Source: Amycolatopsis vastitatis (GTDB taxonomy: Bacteria > Actinomycetota > Actinomycetes > Mycobacteriales > Pseudonocardiaceae). From it: a stretch of 44,927 nucleotides of DNA. Below, piece by piece: positions 23,499 to 31,524 of this stretch. The stretch lies in NCBI RefSeq assembly GCF_002234595.1, contig NZ_NMUL01000044.1:1-44927 (forward strand), written 5' to 3'. The notes beneath the pieces were generated by a model. That model saw only the letters and a list, made by a program, of their open reading frames with translations, was not told the origin of the DNA and did no database searches. The translations under genes and the position numbers were made by a program. Numbering within the stretch: the first letter of the stretch is position 1; each line of letters begins with the position of its first letter.

Positions 23499-24407
23499 TC
23501 AGTCATCCGCCGCCCGGCGCAAGGCCCCGGCCAGCAGCGCCGCGGGTTCGGGGACCGGCCCCGGCAGCCGCGCGAGCACCACGCGCCGCCGTTCCGACGG
23601 CCCGCCGCGCACCGCCACCACCCGCACGCCCGGCGGGACCGCCTCGGCCAGGGACGCGGGCAACGTGGTCAGCCCGCAGCCCGCCGCGACGAGGTTGAGC
23701 TTGGCCAGCCAGTCGCGGGCGGTGTGGGCGATCTCGGGCCGCTCGTCGAGCCCCGGCCACACGCCCATCAGCGTGGCCTCCCCCGCCGACGGCCCGGCGA
23801 TCCAGCGCTGCCCTCGCAGGTCGTCGACGTCCGCCACGCCGGCCGCCGCCAGCGGGTGACCGGCGGGCACCGCGAGGCAGAGGCTGCGTTCGGCGAGCGT
23901 CTCCACGCGCAACGCCGGCGTCTCCGCGTCCGGCGGCCGGAACGGCGGGGCCGAGCCCAGCACCGCCAGATCCACCGTGCCCGCGCGCAGCGCCCGGACG
24001 AGGACCGGCGTCGTGCCCTCCCGCGTGACGACGGTGACCGCCGGGTGCGTGCGCCGCAGTTCGGCGACCGCGCGCGGCACGAGCACCGCGCCCGCGCTGG
24101 GGTACCAGCCCAGCCGGACCGTCCCGGCGTCGGCGGGCAGCCCGGCCAGTTCACGGCCGGCCGCGTCGATCTCGTCGAGCACCGCGATCGCCCGCCGCAG
24201 CACGACGTTCCCGGCGGCGGTGAGGCGCACGCCGTCGGGCCGCCGCTCCAGCACCGGCGTCCCGGCCGCCCGCTCGAGCGACGCCATCTGCCGCGACACC
24301 GCGGACTGCGTGTAGCCGAGCGCCGCCGCGGCCGCGGTGAGGGTGCCGCGCTCGGCGACCTCGCGGAACACGCGCAGGGCGACCAGGGAGACGTCACCGA
24401 AGTCCAT
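23499..24407 (-). CDS. LysR family transcriptional regulator
   Basis: The 302-residue protein has a LysR N-terminal HTH, VALRVFREVAERGTLTAAAA then ALGYTQSAVSRQMASLERAAG, and an effector-binding domain of two periplasmic-binding-like lobes. It is divergent from the SDR gene at 24478 across a 70-bp gap, the classical arrangement for a LysR activator and its target. TATGCG and ATAC elements lie in the gap, but no single T-N11-A site stands out. Confidence 0.93.
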   Translation of the reverse strand: MDFGDVSLVALRVFREVAERGTLTAAAAALGYTQSAVSRQMASLERAAGTPVLERRPDGVRLTAAGNVVLRRAIAVLDEIDAAGRELAGLPADAGTVRLGWYPSAGAVLVPRAVAELRRTHPAVTVVTREGTTPVLVRALRAGTVDLAVLGSAPPFRPPDAETPALRVETLAERSLCLAVPAGHPLAAAGVADVDDLRGQRWIAGPSAGEATLMGVWPGLDERPEIAHTARDWLAKLNLVAAGCGLTTLPASLAEAVPPGVRVVAVRGGPSERRRVVLARLPGPVPEPAALLAGALRRAADD

Positions 24408-24477
24408 GACGACTACGCATACCAGGCTTGCCGGATTCTCGCTTTTCGCATGCCCGCGCCGGACCTAGCGTGCGGGT

Positions 24478-25320
24478 ATGACACGCATCGCTTTGGTGAC
24501 CGGGGCCAACCAGGGCCTCGGTTTCGCTCTCGTCCGCGGTCTCGCCGCCCGCCTGGCTCCCGAAGACGTAGTCCTGCTCACCGGCCGCGACGCCGGCCGG
24601 GTGGCCGCGGCCGCCACCCGCGTCGCCGACGACCCGGCGACGCGCAGCCGGGTCGAAGGCCGCGTTCTCGACGTCTCCGACGCCGGTGCCGTCGCTCGTC
24701 TCGCCGACGAACTCGGTGCCGTGGACATCGTGCTCTCCAACGCCATCGGCCCGCTCCAGCCGGACCGCCCGCAGGCCGAGCAGGCCGACGTCTTCCTCGA
24801 CGTCGCGAACGGCGGCACCCACGCCGTGCTGCGGTCGTTCGGGCCGGTCCTGCGGCCGGGCGGCAGGCTGATCGTCGTCGCCAGCTCGCTGGGCACCCTC
24901 GGCCACCTGCCCGAGGCGCTGTGGCCGCGGTTCGACGGCGCCGGTCTCGACGACGTGGAGAAGGCCGTCGAAGACTGGCGCTCCGCGATCCACGACGGCA
25001 CCGCTCAGGAGCAGGGCTGGCCCGAGTGGATCAACGTGCCGTCCAAGGTCGCGCAGGTCGCGGCGGTGCGCGCGGTAGCGGCCGGACGCCGTGAGCCCGA
25101 CCTCGCCGACGGCACCCTGGTCGCGGCGGTCTGCCCGGGCCTGGTCGACACGCGCGCCTCGCGACCCTGGTTCAGCGACTTCAGCCGGGCGCAGACCCCG
25201 GACCAGGCGGCGCGGGCGGTGCTGGACCTGGTGTTCGCCGACCTCGACCCGGCGACCTACGGCGAGCTGGTCCGGTTCGGCCGGGTACTGCCCTGGCACA
25301 GTGGCGCCCCGGCGGCCTGA
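24478..25320 (+). CDS. SDR family protein lacking the catalytic tyrosine
   Basis: The 280-residue Rossmann protein resembles carbonyl-reductase-type SDRs: TGANQGLGFALVR at residues 8-20, LLTGRDAGR, an LDVSDAGAV adenine pocket and ASS (Ser136-Ser137) at the catalytic serine. The expected YxxxK is NVPSK (Asn186, Lys190): the Tyr is replaced by Asn, a one-base change from TAC to AAC. Either catalysis differs or the protein has another role. TAGCGT lies 6 nt before the ATG, so translation may be leaderless. It is probably controlled by the divergent LysR. Confidence 0.85.
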   Translation: MTRIALVTGANQGLGFALVRGLAARLAPEDVVLLTGRDAGRVAAAATRVADDPATRSRVEGRVLDVSDAGAVARLADELGAVDIVLSNAIGPLQPDRPQAEQADVFLDVANGGTHAVLRSFGPVLRPGGRLIVVASSLGTLGHLPEALWPRFDGAGLDDVEKAVEDWRSAIHDGTAQEQGWPEWINVPSKVAQVAAVRAVAAGRREPDLADGTLVAAVCPGLVDTRASRPWFSDFSRAQTPDQAARAVLDLVFADLDPATYGELVRFGRVLPWHSGAPAA

Positions 25321-25324
25321 CGGG

Positions 25325-25762
25325 TCAGAGCACGCAGAACTCGTTGCCCTCCGGATCGGCCATCACGATGTGGTCGGGACGGCCGTCCAGCTCGTGCCGC
25401 TCCAGGACGGTCGCGCCCGCCGCGGTCAGCCGGGCGACCGCCTCGACGACCCGCTCCCAGCGCCTCTCCCACGGCACGTCCCGGCCGCCGCCGGCCTGGA
25501 CGTCCAGGTGGAGGCGGTTCTTCGCGATCTTCGCCTCGGGCACCTTCAGGAAGCTGAGGCTCGGCAGGACGCCCTCCGGATCGCTGAGGTACGCGCCGTC
25601 GTCCCACTCCTCCTCGGGCACGTGATGGTCGGCGAACCACGCTTCCCAGCTCGCGAACCCCGCCGGGGGCGGCCGCTCGATGTAGCCGAGGGCCACCGCC
25701 CAGAACCTGGCCAGCACGCGGGGCTCCGCGCAGTCGATCGTCACGCTCCAGCGCACTGTCAC
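25325..25762 (-). CDS. VOC/glyoxalase-like domain protein
   Basis: The 145-residue protein belongs to the vicinal-oxygen-chelate superfamily, glyoxalase-like subgroup. It begins VTVRWSVTIDCAEPRVLARF; the first beta-alpha-beta module is followed by NRLHLDVQAGG (metal-ligand His position) and ends HIVMADPEGNEFCVL (terminal Glu). The enzymatic role is unknown; such proteins include bleomycin-type resistance and small dioxygenase relatives. GTG 25762 was chosen by the family N-terminus and by TACGCT lying 7 nt before it; ATG 25801 is an alternative. It converges with the SDR gene, leaving only 4 nt. Confidence 0.8.
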   Translation of the reverse strand: MTVRWSVTIDCAEPRVLARFWAVALGYIERPPPAGFASWEAWFADHHVPEEEWDDGAYLSDPEGVLPSLSFLKVPEAKIAKNRLHLDVQAGGGRDVPWERRWERVVEAVARLTAAGATVLERHELDGRPDHIVMADPEGNEFCVL

Positions 25763-25837
25763 GGACTGGAGCGTAACCGCCGCCCACGCCCTGAGAGGCA
25801 TGTCATCCGGGGGATGATGCGGTTACCGTGGGCTCCG

Positions 25838-27124
25838 ATGAGCGAACGCAGCTGGGGCTTCCGCACCCGCGCCCTGCACGCGGGCGGCACCCCCGATCCG
25901 GCGACCGGCGCCCGCGCCGTGCCGATCTACCAGACCACGAGCTTCGTCTTCGAGGACGCGGCCGACGCGGCCAACCTGTTCGCGCTGCAGAAGTACGGCA
26001 ACGTCTACAGCCGGATCGGGAACCCGACCGCGGCCGCGTTCGAGGAGCGGATCGCCAGCCTCGAAGACGCCATCGGCGGCGTCGCCACCGCGAGCGGGCA
26101 GGCCGCGGAATTCCTCACCTTCAGCGCGCTCACCGAGGCGGGCGACCACATCGTGTCCGCGAGCGGCCTCTACGGCGGCACGGTCACCCAGCTGACCGGC
26201 ACGCTCCGGCGGTTCGGCGTCGAGACGACGTTCGTCAGCGGCGGCATCGACGACTACGCCGCGGCGATCACCGAACGGACGCGGCTGCTCTACACCGAAG
26301 TGATCGGCAACCCCGGCGGCGGCATCGCCGACCTCGCCGCCCTGGCGGACCTCGCGCACGCCCACGACATCCCGCTGGTGGTCGACGCGACGCTGGCGAC
26401 GCCGTACCTGTGCCGCCCGATCGAGCACGGCGCCGACATCGTGCTGCACTCGGCGACGAAGTTCCTCGGCGGCCACGGGACGACCCTCGGCGGGATCGTC
26501 GTCGAATCCGGGAAGTTCGACTGGGGCAACGGGAAGTTCCCGCGGATGACCGAGACCGTCGACAGCTACGGCGGCCTGAAGTACTGGGAGAACTTCGGCG
26601 AGTACGCGTTCTGCACCCGGCTGCGCGCGGAGCAGCTGCGGGACATCGGCGCGGTCCTTTCGCCACACTCGGCTTTTCTGCTGCTGCAAGGGGTCGAGAC
26701 GCTCCCCCAGCGGATGGACGCCCACGTGGCCAACGCCCGCGCGGTCGCCGAGTACCTCGAAGCGGATCCGCGCGTGGCTTGGGTGTCCTACGCCGGGCTG
26801 CCGTCGCACCCGCACCACGACCTGGCGAAGAAGTACCTGCCCGCCGGACCCGGCGCGGTGTTCGCCTTCGGCATCGACGGCGGCCGGGCCGCGGGCGAGA
26901 CGTTCGTCGAATCGGTGGAGCTGCTGTCGCACCTGGCGAACGTCGGGGACGCGCGGACGCTCGTCATCCACCCGGCGTCGACGACGCACGCGCAGCTGTC
27001 CGGGGAGCAGCTCGCCGCCGCGGGCGTCGGCCCGGACCTGATCCGGCTGTCGATCGGCTTGGAGGACGTCGACGACATCCTCTGGGACCTCGACCAGGCG
27101 CTGGGCAAGGCGGTGGCCGGATGA
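25838..27124 (+). CDS. metY: O-acetylhomoserine sulfhydrylase / methionine gamma-lyase type PLP enzyme
   Basis: The 428-residue Cys/Met-metabolism PLP enzyme has TRALHAGGTPDPATGARAVP, QTTSFVFED and NVYSRIGNPTAAAFEERIA. The PLP-Lys region is VLHSATKFLGGHGTTLGG, with Lys in SATKF. The insert ETVDSYGGLKYWENFGEYAF and overall length match MetY (O-acetyl-L-homoserine aminocarboxypropyltransferase), which incorporates sulfide to make homocysteine. TACCGT precedes the ATG by 8 nt. Its stop overlaps the start of a CoA-binding-domain gene, a recurring actinobacterial pair. Confidence 0.9.
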   Translation: MSERSWGFRTRALHAGGTPDPATGARAVPIYQTTSFVFEDAADAANLFALQKYGNVYSRIGNPTAAAFEERIASLEDAIGGVATASGQAAEFLTFSALTEAGDHIVSASGLYGGTVTQLTGTLRRFGVETTFVSGGIDDYAAAITERTRLLYTEVIGNPGGGIADLAALADLAHAHDIPLVVDATLATPYLCRPIEHGADIVLHSATKFLGGHGTTLGGIVVESGKFDWGNGKFPRMTETVDSYGGLKYWENFGEYAFCTRLRAEQLRDIGAVLSPHSAFLLLQGVETLPQRMDAHVANARAVAEYLEADPRVAWVSYAGLPSHPHHDLAKKYLPAGPGAVFAFGIDGGRAAGETFVESVELLSHLANVGDARTLVIHPASTTHAQLSGEQLAAAGVGPDLIRLSIGLEDVDDILWDLDQALGKAVAG

Positions 27125-27597
27125 CGTACGACGTCGGCGCGGTCGAGCGGCGCGCGATCCTGAACCGGACGAAGGCGGTGACGCTGGTCGGCGCGTCCGC
27201 CAACCCGGCGCGGCCCAGCTACTTCGTCGCGACCTACCTGCTCTCGTCGACGCGCTACGAGGTGAACTTCGTCAACCCGCGCCTGGACACGCTCCTCGGC
27301 AAGCCGGTGTACGCCTCCCTCGAGGACGTCCCGGGCGAACCGGACCTGGTCAGCGTGTTCCGCAGGCACGACGACCTGCCCCAGGTGGCCGAAGAGGTGA
27401 TCGGCGCCGGCGCGCGGACGCTGTGGCTGCAGCTCGGCCTCTGGCACGAGCCGGTGGCCGACCGGGCGGCCGGCGCCGGGCTGGACGTCGTGATGAACCG
27501 GTGCGTGAAGATCGAGCACGCGCGCTTCGCCGGCGGGCTGCACCTGGCCGGGTTCAACACCGGCGTGATCAGCTCCCGGCGGCAGCCGGCGCCCTAG
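27121..27597 (+). CDS. CoA-binding domain protein linked to metY
   Basis: The 158-residue protein is a single Rossmann-like CoA-binding domain of the YccU type. It has AVTLVGASANPARPSYFVATY near the N-terminus, then VNPRLDTLLGKPVYASLEDVPG, ARTLWLQLGLWHEPV and a final MNRCVKIEHARFAG. Its ATG overlaps the metY stop (ATGA), so the two proteins are made together. A role in acyl-CoA sensing or in supporting acylhomoserine metabolism has been suggested by such linkage, but the function is not established. Confidence 0.87.
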   Translation: MTYDVGAVERRAILNRTKAVTLVGASANPARPSYFVATYLLSSTRYEVNFVNPRLDTLLGKPVYASLEDVPGEPDLVSVFRRHDDLPQVAEEVIGAGARTLWLQLGLWHEPVADRAAGAGLDVVMNRCVKIEHARFAGGLHLAGFNTGVISSRRQPAP

Positions 27598-27676
27598 AAC
27601 GTATATCGCTTGCGACGGGTCCCGGAGTGCCGGACGATGAGCCGCCGATGCCGGGACCTGCGCGAATGGGTGGTTC

Positions 27677-29116
27677 GTGTTCGATGTGATCATTGCCGGG
27701 TGCGGGCCCACGGGTGCGCTGCTGGCCGCCGAACTGCGGCTGCACGACGTGCGGGTGCTGGTTCTGGAGAAGGAAACCGAGCCCGGGTCGTTCGTCCGCG
27801 TGGTGAGCCTGCACATGCGCAGTCTCGAGCTGATGGCGATGCGCGGGCTGCTGGATCGCCTTCTCGAACACGGGAGGCGGCGGCCGGTCGGCGGGATCTT
27901 CGCCGCCATCCCGAAACCCGCGCCGGAGGGCCTGGACTCGGCGCACGCCTACCTGCTGGGCATCCCGCAGCCGGTCGTCAACCGCCTCCTCGAGGACCAC
28001 GCGACCGGCTTGGGTGCCCAGGTCCGGCGAGGGTGTGCGGTGGCCGGGTTCGAGCAGGACGACCAAGGGGTGACCGTCGAACTGGCCGGCGGGGAACGGC
28101 TGCGGTCGCGCTATCTCGTCGGCTGTGACGGCGCGCGCAGCACGGTCCGCAAACTGCTCGGGGTCGGCTTTCCCGGCGAACCCGCGCGGACCGAAACGTT
28201 GATGGGCGAGATGAAAGCCACTGCGTCGCCGGAGGAGATCGCCGCCAAGGTGACCGAAATCCGGGAGACGCACCGGCAATTCTGGCTCAGGCCCTTCGGC
28301 GAAGGGATCTACAGCGTCGTGGTCCCGGCCGCGGAAGTCCGCGATCGCGCGGAACCGCCGACTCTCGAAGATTTCCGGCAGCAGCTGTGCGCCATCGCCG
28401 GAACCGATTTCGGCGTGCATTCCCCGCGCTGGTTGTCCCGTTTCGGCGACGCCACGCGGCTGGCCGAGCAGTACCGGGCCGGGCGGGTGCTGCTGGCCGG
28501 CGACGCGGCGCACATCCACCCGCCCGCCGGGGGCCAGGGCCTGAACCTGGGCGTCCAGGACGCGGTCAACCTCGGCTGGAAGCTGGCCGCGCAGGTCCGC
28601 GGCCGGGCGCCGGAAACGTTGCTGGACACCTACCACGCCGAACGGCATCCGGTCGCCGAAGCCGTCCTCGACAACACCCGTGCCCAGGTGGCACTGTCGT
28701 CCGCCGAACCGGGCGCGCGGGCGGTGCGCAGGCTGCTCACCGAGCTGATGGACTTCGACGAGGTCAACCGGTACCTGATCGAGAAGATCACCGCGATCGA
28801 CATCCGCTACGACTTCGGCGAAGGGCCCGGCCTGCTCGGCCGCCGCCTCCGGGACGTCGAGCTGACCGAGGGCCACCTCTACGACCGGCTGCACCGGGGC
28901 CGCGGCCTGGTCCTCGACCGCACCGGACGCCTCGCCGTGGCGGGCTGGGCGGACCGGGTCGACCTCATCGCGGACCCCGCCGCGGCCGTGGACGTACCGG
29001 CTCTCCTGCTCCGCCCAGACGGCTACGTCGCCTGGATCGGCGAGCACCAGCAGGAGCTGGAAGACCACCTTGCCCGCTGGTTCGGTGGGCCCGGCCGGCC
29101 ACCGAATTCAACGTGA
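27677..29116 (+). CDS. rox: Rifampicin monooxygenase (Rox)-like FAD enzyme
   Basis: The 479-residue group-A flavoprotein closely follows the Rox/RIFMO family as I remember it. It has an N-terminal DVIIAGCGPTGALLAAELRL, the LLGIPQPVVNRLLEDHA segment, and the DG motif VGCDGARSTVRKLLGVGFPG. Further family segments are GTDFGVHSPRWLSRFGDATR, the GD motif LLAGDAAHIHPPAGGQGLN and NRYLIEKITAIDIRY. Rox enzymes hydroxylate and linearise rifamycins. The GTG start is preceded by GGGTGG. A complete rifamycin-associated inverted repeat is not seen upstream. Other aromatic polyketides remain possible substrates. Confidence 0.82.
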   Translation: MFDVIIAGCGPTGALLAAELRLHDVRVLVLEKETEPGSFVRVVSLHMRSLELMAMRGLLDRLLEHGRRRPVGGIFAAIPKPAPEGLDSAHAYLLGIPQPVVNRLLEDHATGLGAQVRRGCAVAGFEQDDQGVTVELAGGERLRSRYLVGCDGARSTVRKLLGVGFPGEPARTETLMGEMKATASPEEIAAKVTEIRETHRQFWLRPFGEGIYSVVVPAAEVRDRAEPPTLEDFRQQLCAIAGTDFGVHSPRWLSRFGDATRLAEQYRAGRVLLAGDAAHIHPPAGGQGLNLGVQDAVNLGWKLAAQVRGRAPETLLDTYHAERHPVAEAVLDNTRAQVALSSAEPGARAVRRLLTELMDFDEVNRYLIEKITAIDIRYDFGEGPGLLGRRLRDVELTEGHLYDRLHRGRGLVLDRTGRLAVAGWADRVDLIADPAAAVDVPALLLRPDGYVAWIGEHQQELEDHLARWFGGPGRPPNST

Positions 29117-29267
29117 TCCACATCACTGTTCAATGCGGTAACACCCGACCTTCGACCTCGATGGATCACCCGATGGGGGAGTCCGGCCCGTAGTCCGCAA
29201 AGGAACCGGCGTTTTCGTCGCCTGGGGTACGGAATGGGTCGAATGGAGTAATCAGGGGAGGAAAAAG

Positions 29268-29315
29268 GGGCACGGCAGTCGATCGCCGCGCATTTTCGCG
29301 CGCGGCGGTGTGCCC
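29268..29315. other. Two-stem hairpin upstream of the pseudoprotease gene
   Basis: An inner perfect stem CGCCGCGC/GCGCGGCG (29284-29291 with 29300-29307, loop ATTTTCGC) sits within an outer stem GGGCAC/GTGCCC (29268-29273 with 29310-29315). It lies 53 nt before the ATG at 29368, in a 251-nt gap that is more AT-rich than average. It could terminate rox transcription or be a leader structure of the secreted protein gene. Confidence 0.5.
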
Positions 29316-29367
29316 GGGCATCGGAAACCCCCAGTTCGTCCGAAGACACGTCACTGAGGGAGTTTCG

Positions 29368-30531
29368 ATGCCACGCTCACTCCGGAAGGCGGGTGCGGTC
29401 CTGGCCGCGCTGACGGCCGCCGGCCTGCTGACCGCCCCCGCCGCCGACGCCATCACCGGCGGCACCCCCGCCGCCGACGGCACCTACGCCTTCACCGCCC
29501 AGATCAGCGGGGCCCACGGCTGCACCGGCGCGCTGGTCGCCCCGCAGTGGGTCCTCACCGCGGCCGCGTGCTTCGGCCCCGCGCCGCTGCCCGCCGGGCC
29601 GCCCGCGACGCCCTACACGGCGACCGTCGGCCGCGCCGACCTGACCGGCACCGCCGGGCACACCGTCAAGATCACCACCCTGGTGCCCGCCACCGACCGC
29701 GACGCGGTGCTGGCCAAGCTGGCCCTGCCGATCGTCGACATCGATCCCGTCCCGCTGGCCACCCGCGCCCCGGCGGCCGGGGACGTCCTCCGGCTCGGCG
29801 GCTACGGCCGCACCGCCGACAAGTGGGTGCCGGACCGGCTGAGCACGGCGTCGTTCACCGTGAGCGGCATCAACGGCTCGACGCTGGCCGTCACCGCGGT
29901 CACCGGCGACGCCACCACGTGCATGGGCGACGCCGGCGGCCCGGCGCTGCGGGAGAACGGCACACAGGTCGAGCTGGCCGCCATCAACGCGCGGTCGTGG
30001 CAGCACGGCTGCTACGCCTCGACCGAGACGCGCCAGGGCACCACGGAGACCCGCGTCGACGACCTCGGCGCGTGGGTGAGCCAGGTGACCGCCCCGGTCG
30101 CCGCGTCGATCGTCGGCAAGGCCAGTGGGCAGTGCCTCGACCAGGCCTGGACCGACGGCCAGGAACACCCCACGGTCAACGCGTGGCAGTGCTGGACCCC
30201 GACCTCGGACAACCAGAAGTGGACGGCCGTCTGGACCGCCCGCGACACCGTCCAGATCGTGAACTCGCTTTCGGGCAAATGCCTCGACCAGGACTACACA
30301 GGTGGCCAGCCGCACCCCACCGTCAACGCGTGGCAGTGCTGGACCCCGCTCACGGGCAACCAGCAGTGGACCGTCCAGCCGCACTACGAGGACGGCACCG
30401 TGACGCTGGTCAACAAGCTCAGCGGGCAGTGCCTCGACCAGGACTACACGAACGGCCAGCCGCACCCCGCGATCAACGCCTGGCAGTGCTGGACGACGAA
30501 CCAGGCCAACCAGCGCTGGATCCTCAACTGA
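29368..30531 (+). CDS. Secreted trypsin-fold pseudoprotease fused to a ricin-B lectin
   Basis: The 387-residue protein has a Sec signal peptide (basic start, hydrophobic core, then ADA) followed by ITGGTPAADG, the usual mature N-terminus of an S1 peptidase. The S1 catalytic sites are damaged: TAAHC is TAAAC (Ala67 for His) and GDSGGP is GDAGGP (Ala189 for Ser), while the Asp112 region is kept. A ricin-type beta-trefoil of three repeats follows (near 250-290, 296-338 and 344-387). Each repeat has CLDQ, NAWQCW and QxW, so sugar binding is likely. A GAGGGAG site precedes the ATG. It is likely an extracellular binding protein rather than a protease. Confidence 0.88.
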   Translation: MPRSLRKAGAVLAALTAAGLLTAPAADAITGGTPAADGTYAFTAQISGAHGCTGALVAPQWVLTAAACFGPAPLPAGPPATPYTATVGRADLTGTAGHTVKITTLVPATDRDAVLAKLALPIVDIDPVPLATRAPAAGDVLRLGGYGRTADKWVPDRLSTASFTVSGINGSTLAVTAVTGDATTCMGDAGGPALRENGTQVELAAINARSWQHGCYASTETRQGTTETRVDDLGAWVSQVTAPVAASIVGKASGQCLDQAWTDGQEHPTVNAWQCWTPTSDNQKWTAVWTARDTVQIVNSLSGKCLDQDYTGGQPHPTVNAWQCWTPLTGNQQWTVQPHYEDGTVTLVNKLSGQCLDQDYTNGQPHPAINAWQCWTTNQANQRWILN

Positions 30532-30574
30532 CCGGGTAAGGAAGAGAACGGCCGGTCGCGCCGTTGGTCCGGGC

Positions 30575-31325
30575 ATGACCTTGGGGATCACCTTGTCCGG
30601 CGGCCCGACCGCCCTCCTGGAGCTGGGCGGCGTCCGGCTGCTCACCGACCCGACCTTCGACCCGCCCGGCGACCACCCGGTCGGCGAGCGTGTGTTGGTC
30701 AAGACCGAGGACTCGGTGCTCACCGAGTCCTCGGCCGGGGTGGTGGACGCCGTCCTGCTGTCCCATGACCAGCACCCCGACAACCTCGACGACCGCGGTC
30801 GCGCGTACCTCGCGAAGGTGCCGCTGACGCTGACGACACCCAGCGGGGCGTCGCGGCTCGGCGGCACCGCGCGCGGGGTGAAGCCGTGGGAAGAGACGCG
30901 CGTCGGGCCGCTGACCGTCACCGCCGTCCCGGCCCGGCACGGGCCCGAAGGAGCCGAACGGCTCGCCGGCGAGGTCACCGGGTTCGTGCTGGGCGGCGAC
31001 GGCCTGCCGACGGTGTACGTCAGCGGCGACAACGCGTCGGTCGACCTGGTGCGGGAGATCGCTTCCCGGTTCAGCGTGGACATCGCGGTGCTCTTCGCCG
31101 GCGCGGCCCGCACCCCCCCTCTTCGACGGCGCTCCCCTGACGCTGACCAGCGCGGACGCCGTCGAAGCCGCCAAGGTGCTCGGCGCGGCGAAGGTCGTCC
31201 CGCTGCACTTCCGCGGCTGGGGCCACTTCAGCGAAGGCGCGGACGTGCTGCGGGCGGAGTTCGAGGCGGCCGGTCTGGCCGGCCGGCTCGTGCTGCTCGA
31301 ACCCGGGGAGCGCACGGACGTCTGA
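30575..31325 (+). pseudogene. Metallo-beta-lactamase-fold hydrolase with a +1 frameshift
   Basis: The first 180 codons encode an UlaG/YcjG-like metal-dependent hydrolase: ALLELGGVRLLTDPTFDP and LLSHDQHPDN (His64, Asp65, His67, Asp69). The frame is lost at a run of seven C (31113-31119). Skipping one C restores RTPLFDGAPL, AAKVVPLHFRGWGHFSEG and a TGA at 31323-31325, giving a normal 249-residue protein. Read as written, the frame runs on to 31453 as Arg-rich noise across the next gene. A recent mutation, a phase-variable homopolymer or a sequencing error would all look like this. Confidence 0.85.
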
Positions 31326-31350
31326 GACCGGGTCGTGAGAGGCTGGCGGC

Positions 31351-31524
31351 ATGGCCAAACCGACCCCGCTGCAGTTCCGGAACATCCTCGTCGCCGTCCT
31401 GGCGGCGGCGGGCTTCGTCTGGAGCATCGTGGCCGGCCTGCCGTGGTGGGTGAGCGCGATCGTCGGCTGCGCGTGCGTCCTGTCGCTGGCGTCGGCCTAC
31501 CTCAACCGCCCCGACGCCGGCTAA
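31351..31524 (+). CDS. Small membrane protein, 57 residues
   Basis: This short frame (MAKPTPLQFRNILVAVLAAA, ending LNRPDAG) encodes two hydrophobic helices separated by GLPWW: about residues 11-27 and 31-49. The good codon bias, an ATG start and its position 25 nt after the restored stop of the metallo-hydrolase gene support a real gene. Its TAA overlaps the stop of the convergent allantoicase gene. The function is unknown. Confidence 0.6.
   Translation: MAKPTPLQFRNILVAVLAAAGFVWSIVAGLPWWVSAIVGCACVLSLASAYLNRPDAG

Noticed and set aside
27598..27676. Possible rifamycin-associated element upstream of the rox-like gene
   Set aside because: Only GCTTGCG is present; the second arm of the inverted repeat is missing in this 79-bp gap.
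15460..29116. The two FAD monooxygenases as parts of one antibiotic biosynthetic cluster
   Set aside because: No polyketide synthase, NRPS or other core biosynthetic gene lies in the window, and the two genes are separated by the nitrogen operon and other unrelated genes.
29117..29367. Possible riboswitch before the secreted pseudoprotease
   Set aside because: A hairpin and AT-rich DNA are present, but I could not match conserved positions of cyclic di-AMP, cobalamin or other known classes by eye. A covariance-model scan with a clear hit would reverse this.
31113..31119. Programmed frameshifting in the metallo-hydrolase gene
   Set aside because: There is no slippery heptamer with a downstream pseudoknot or internal Shine-Dalgarno that I can see, and the C-run is better explained by mutation or a sequencing error.
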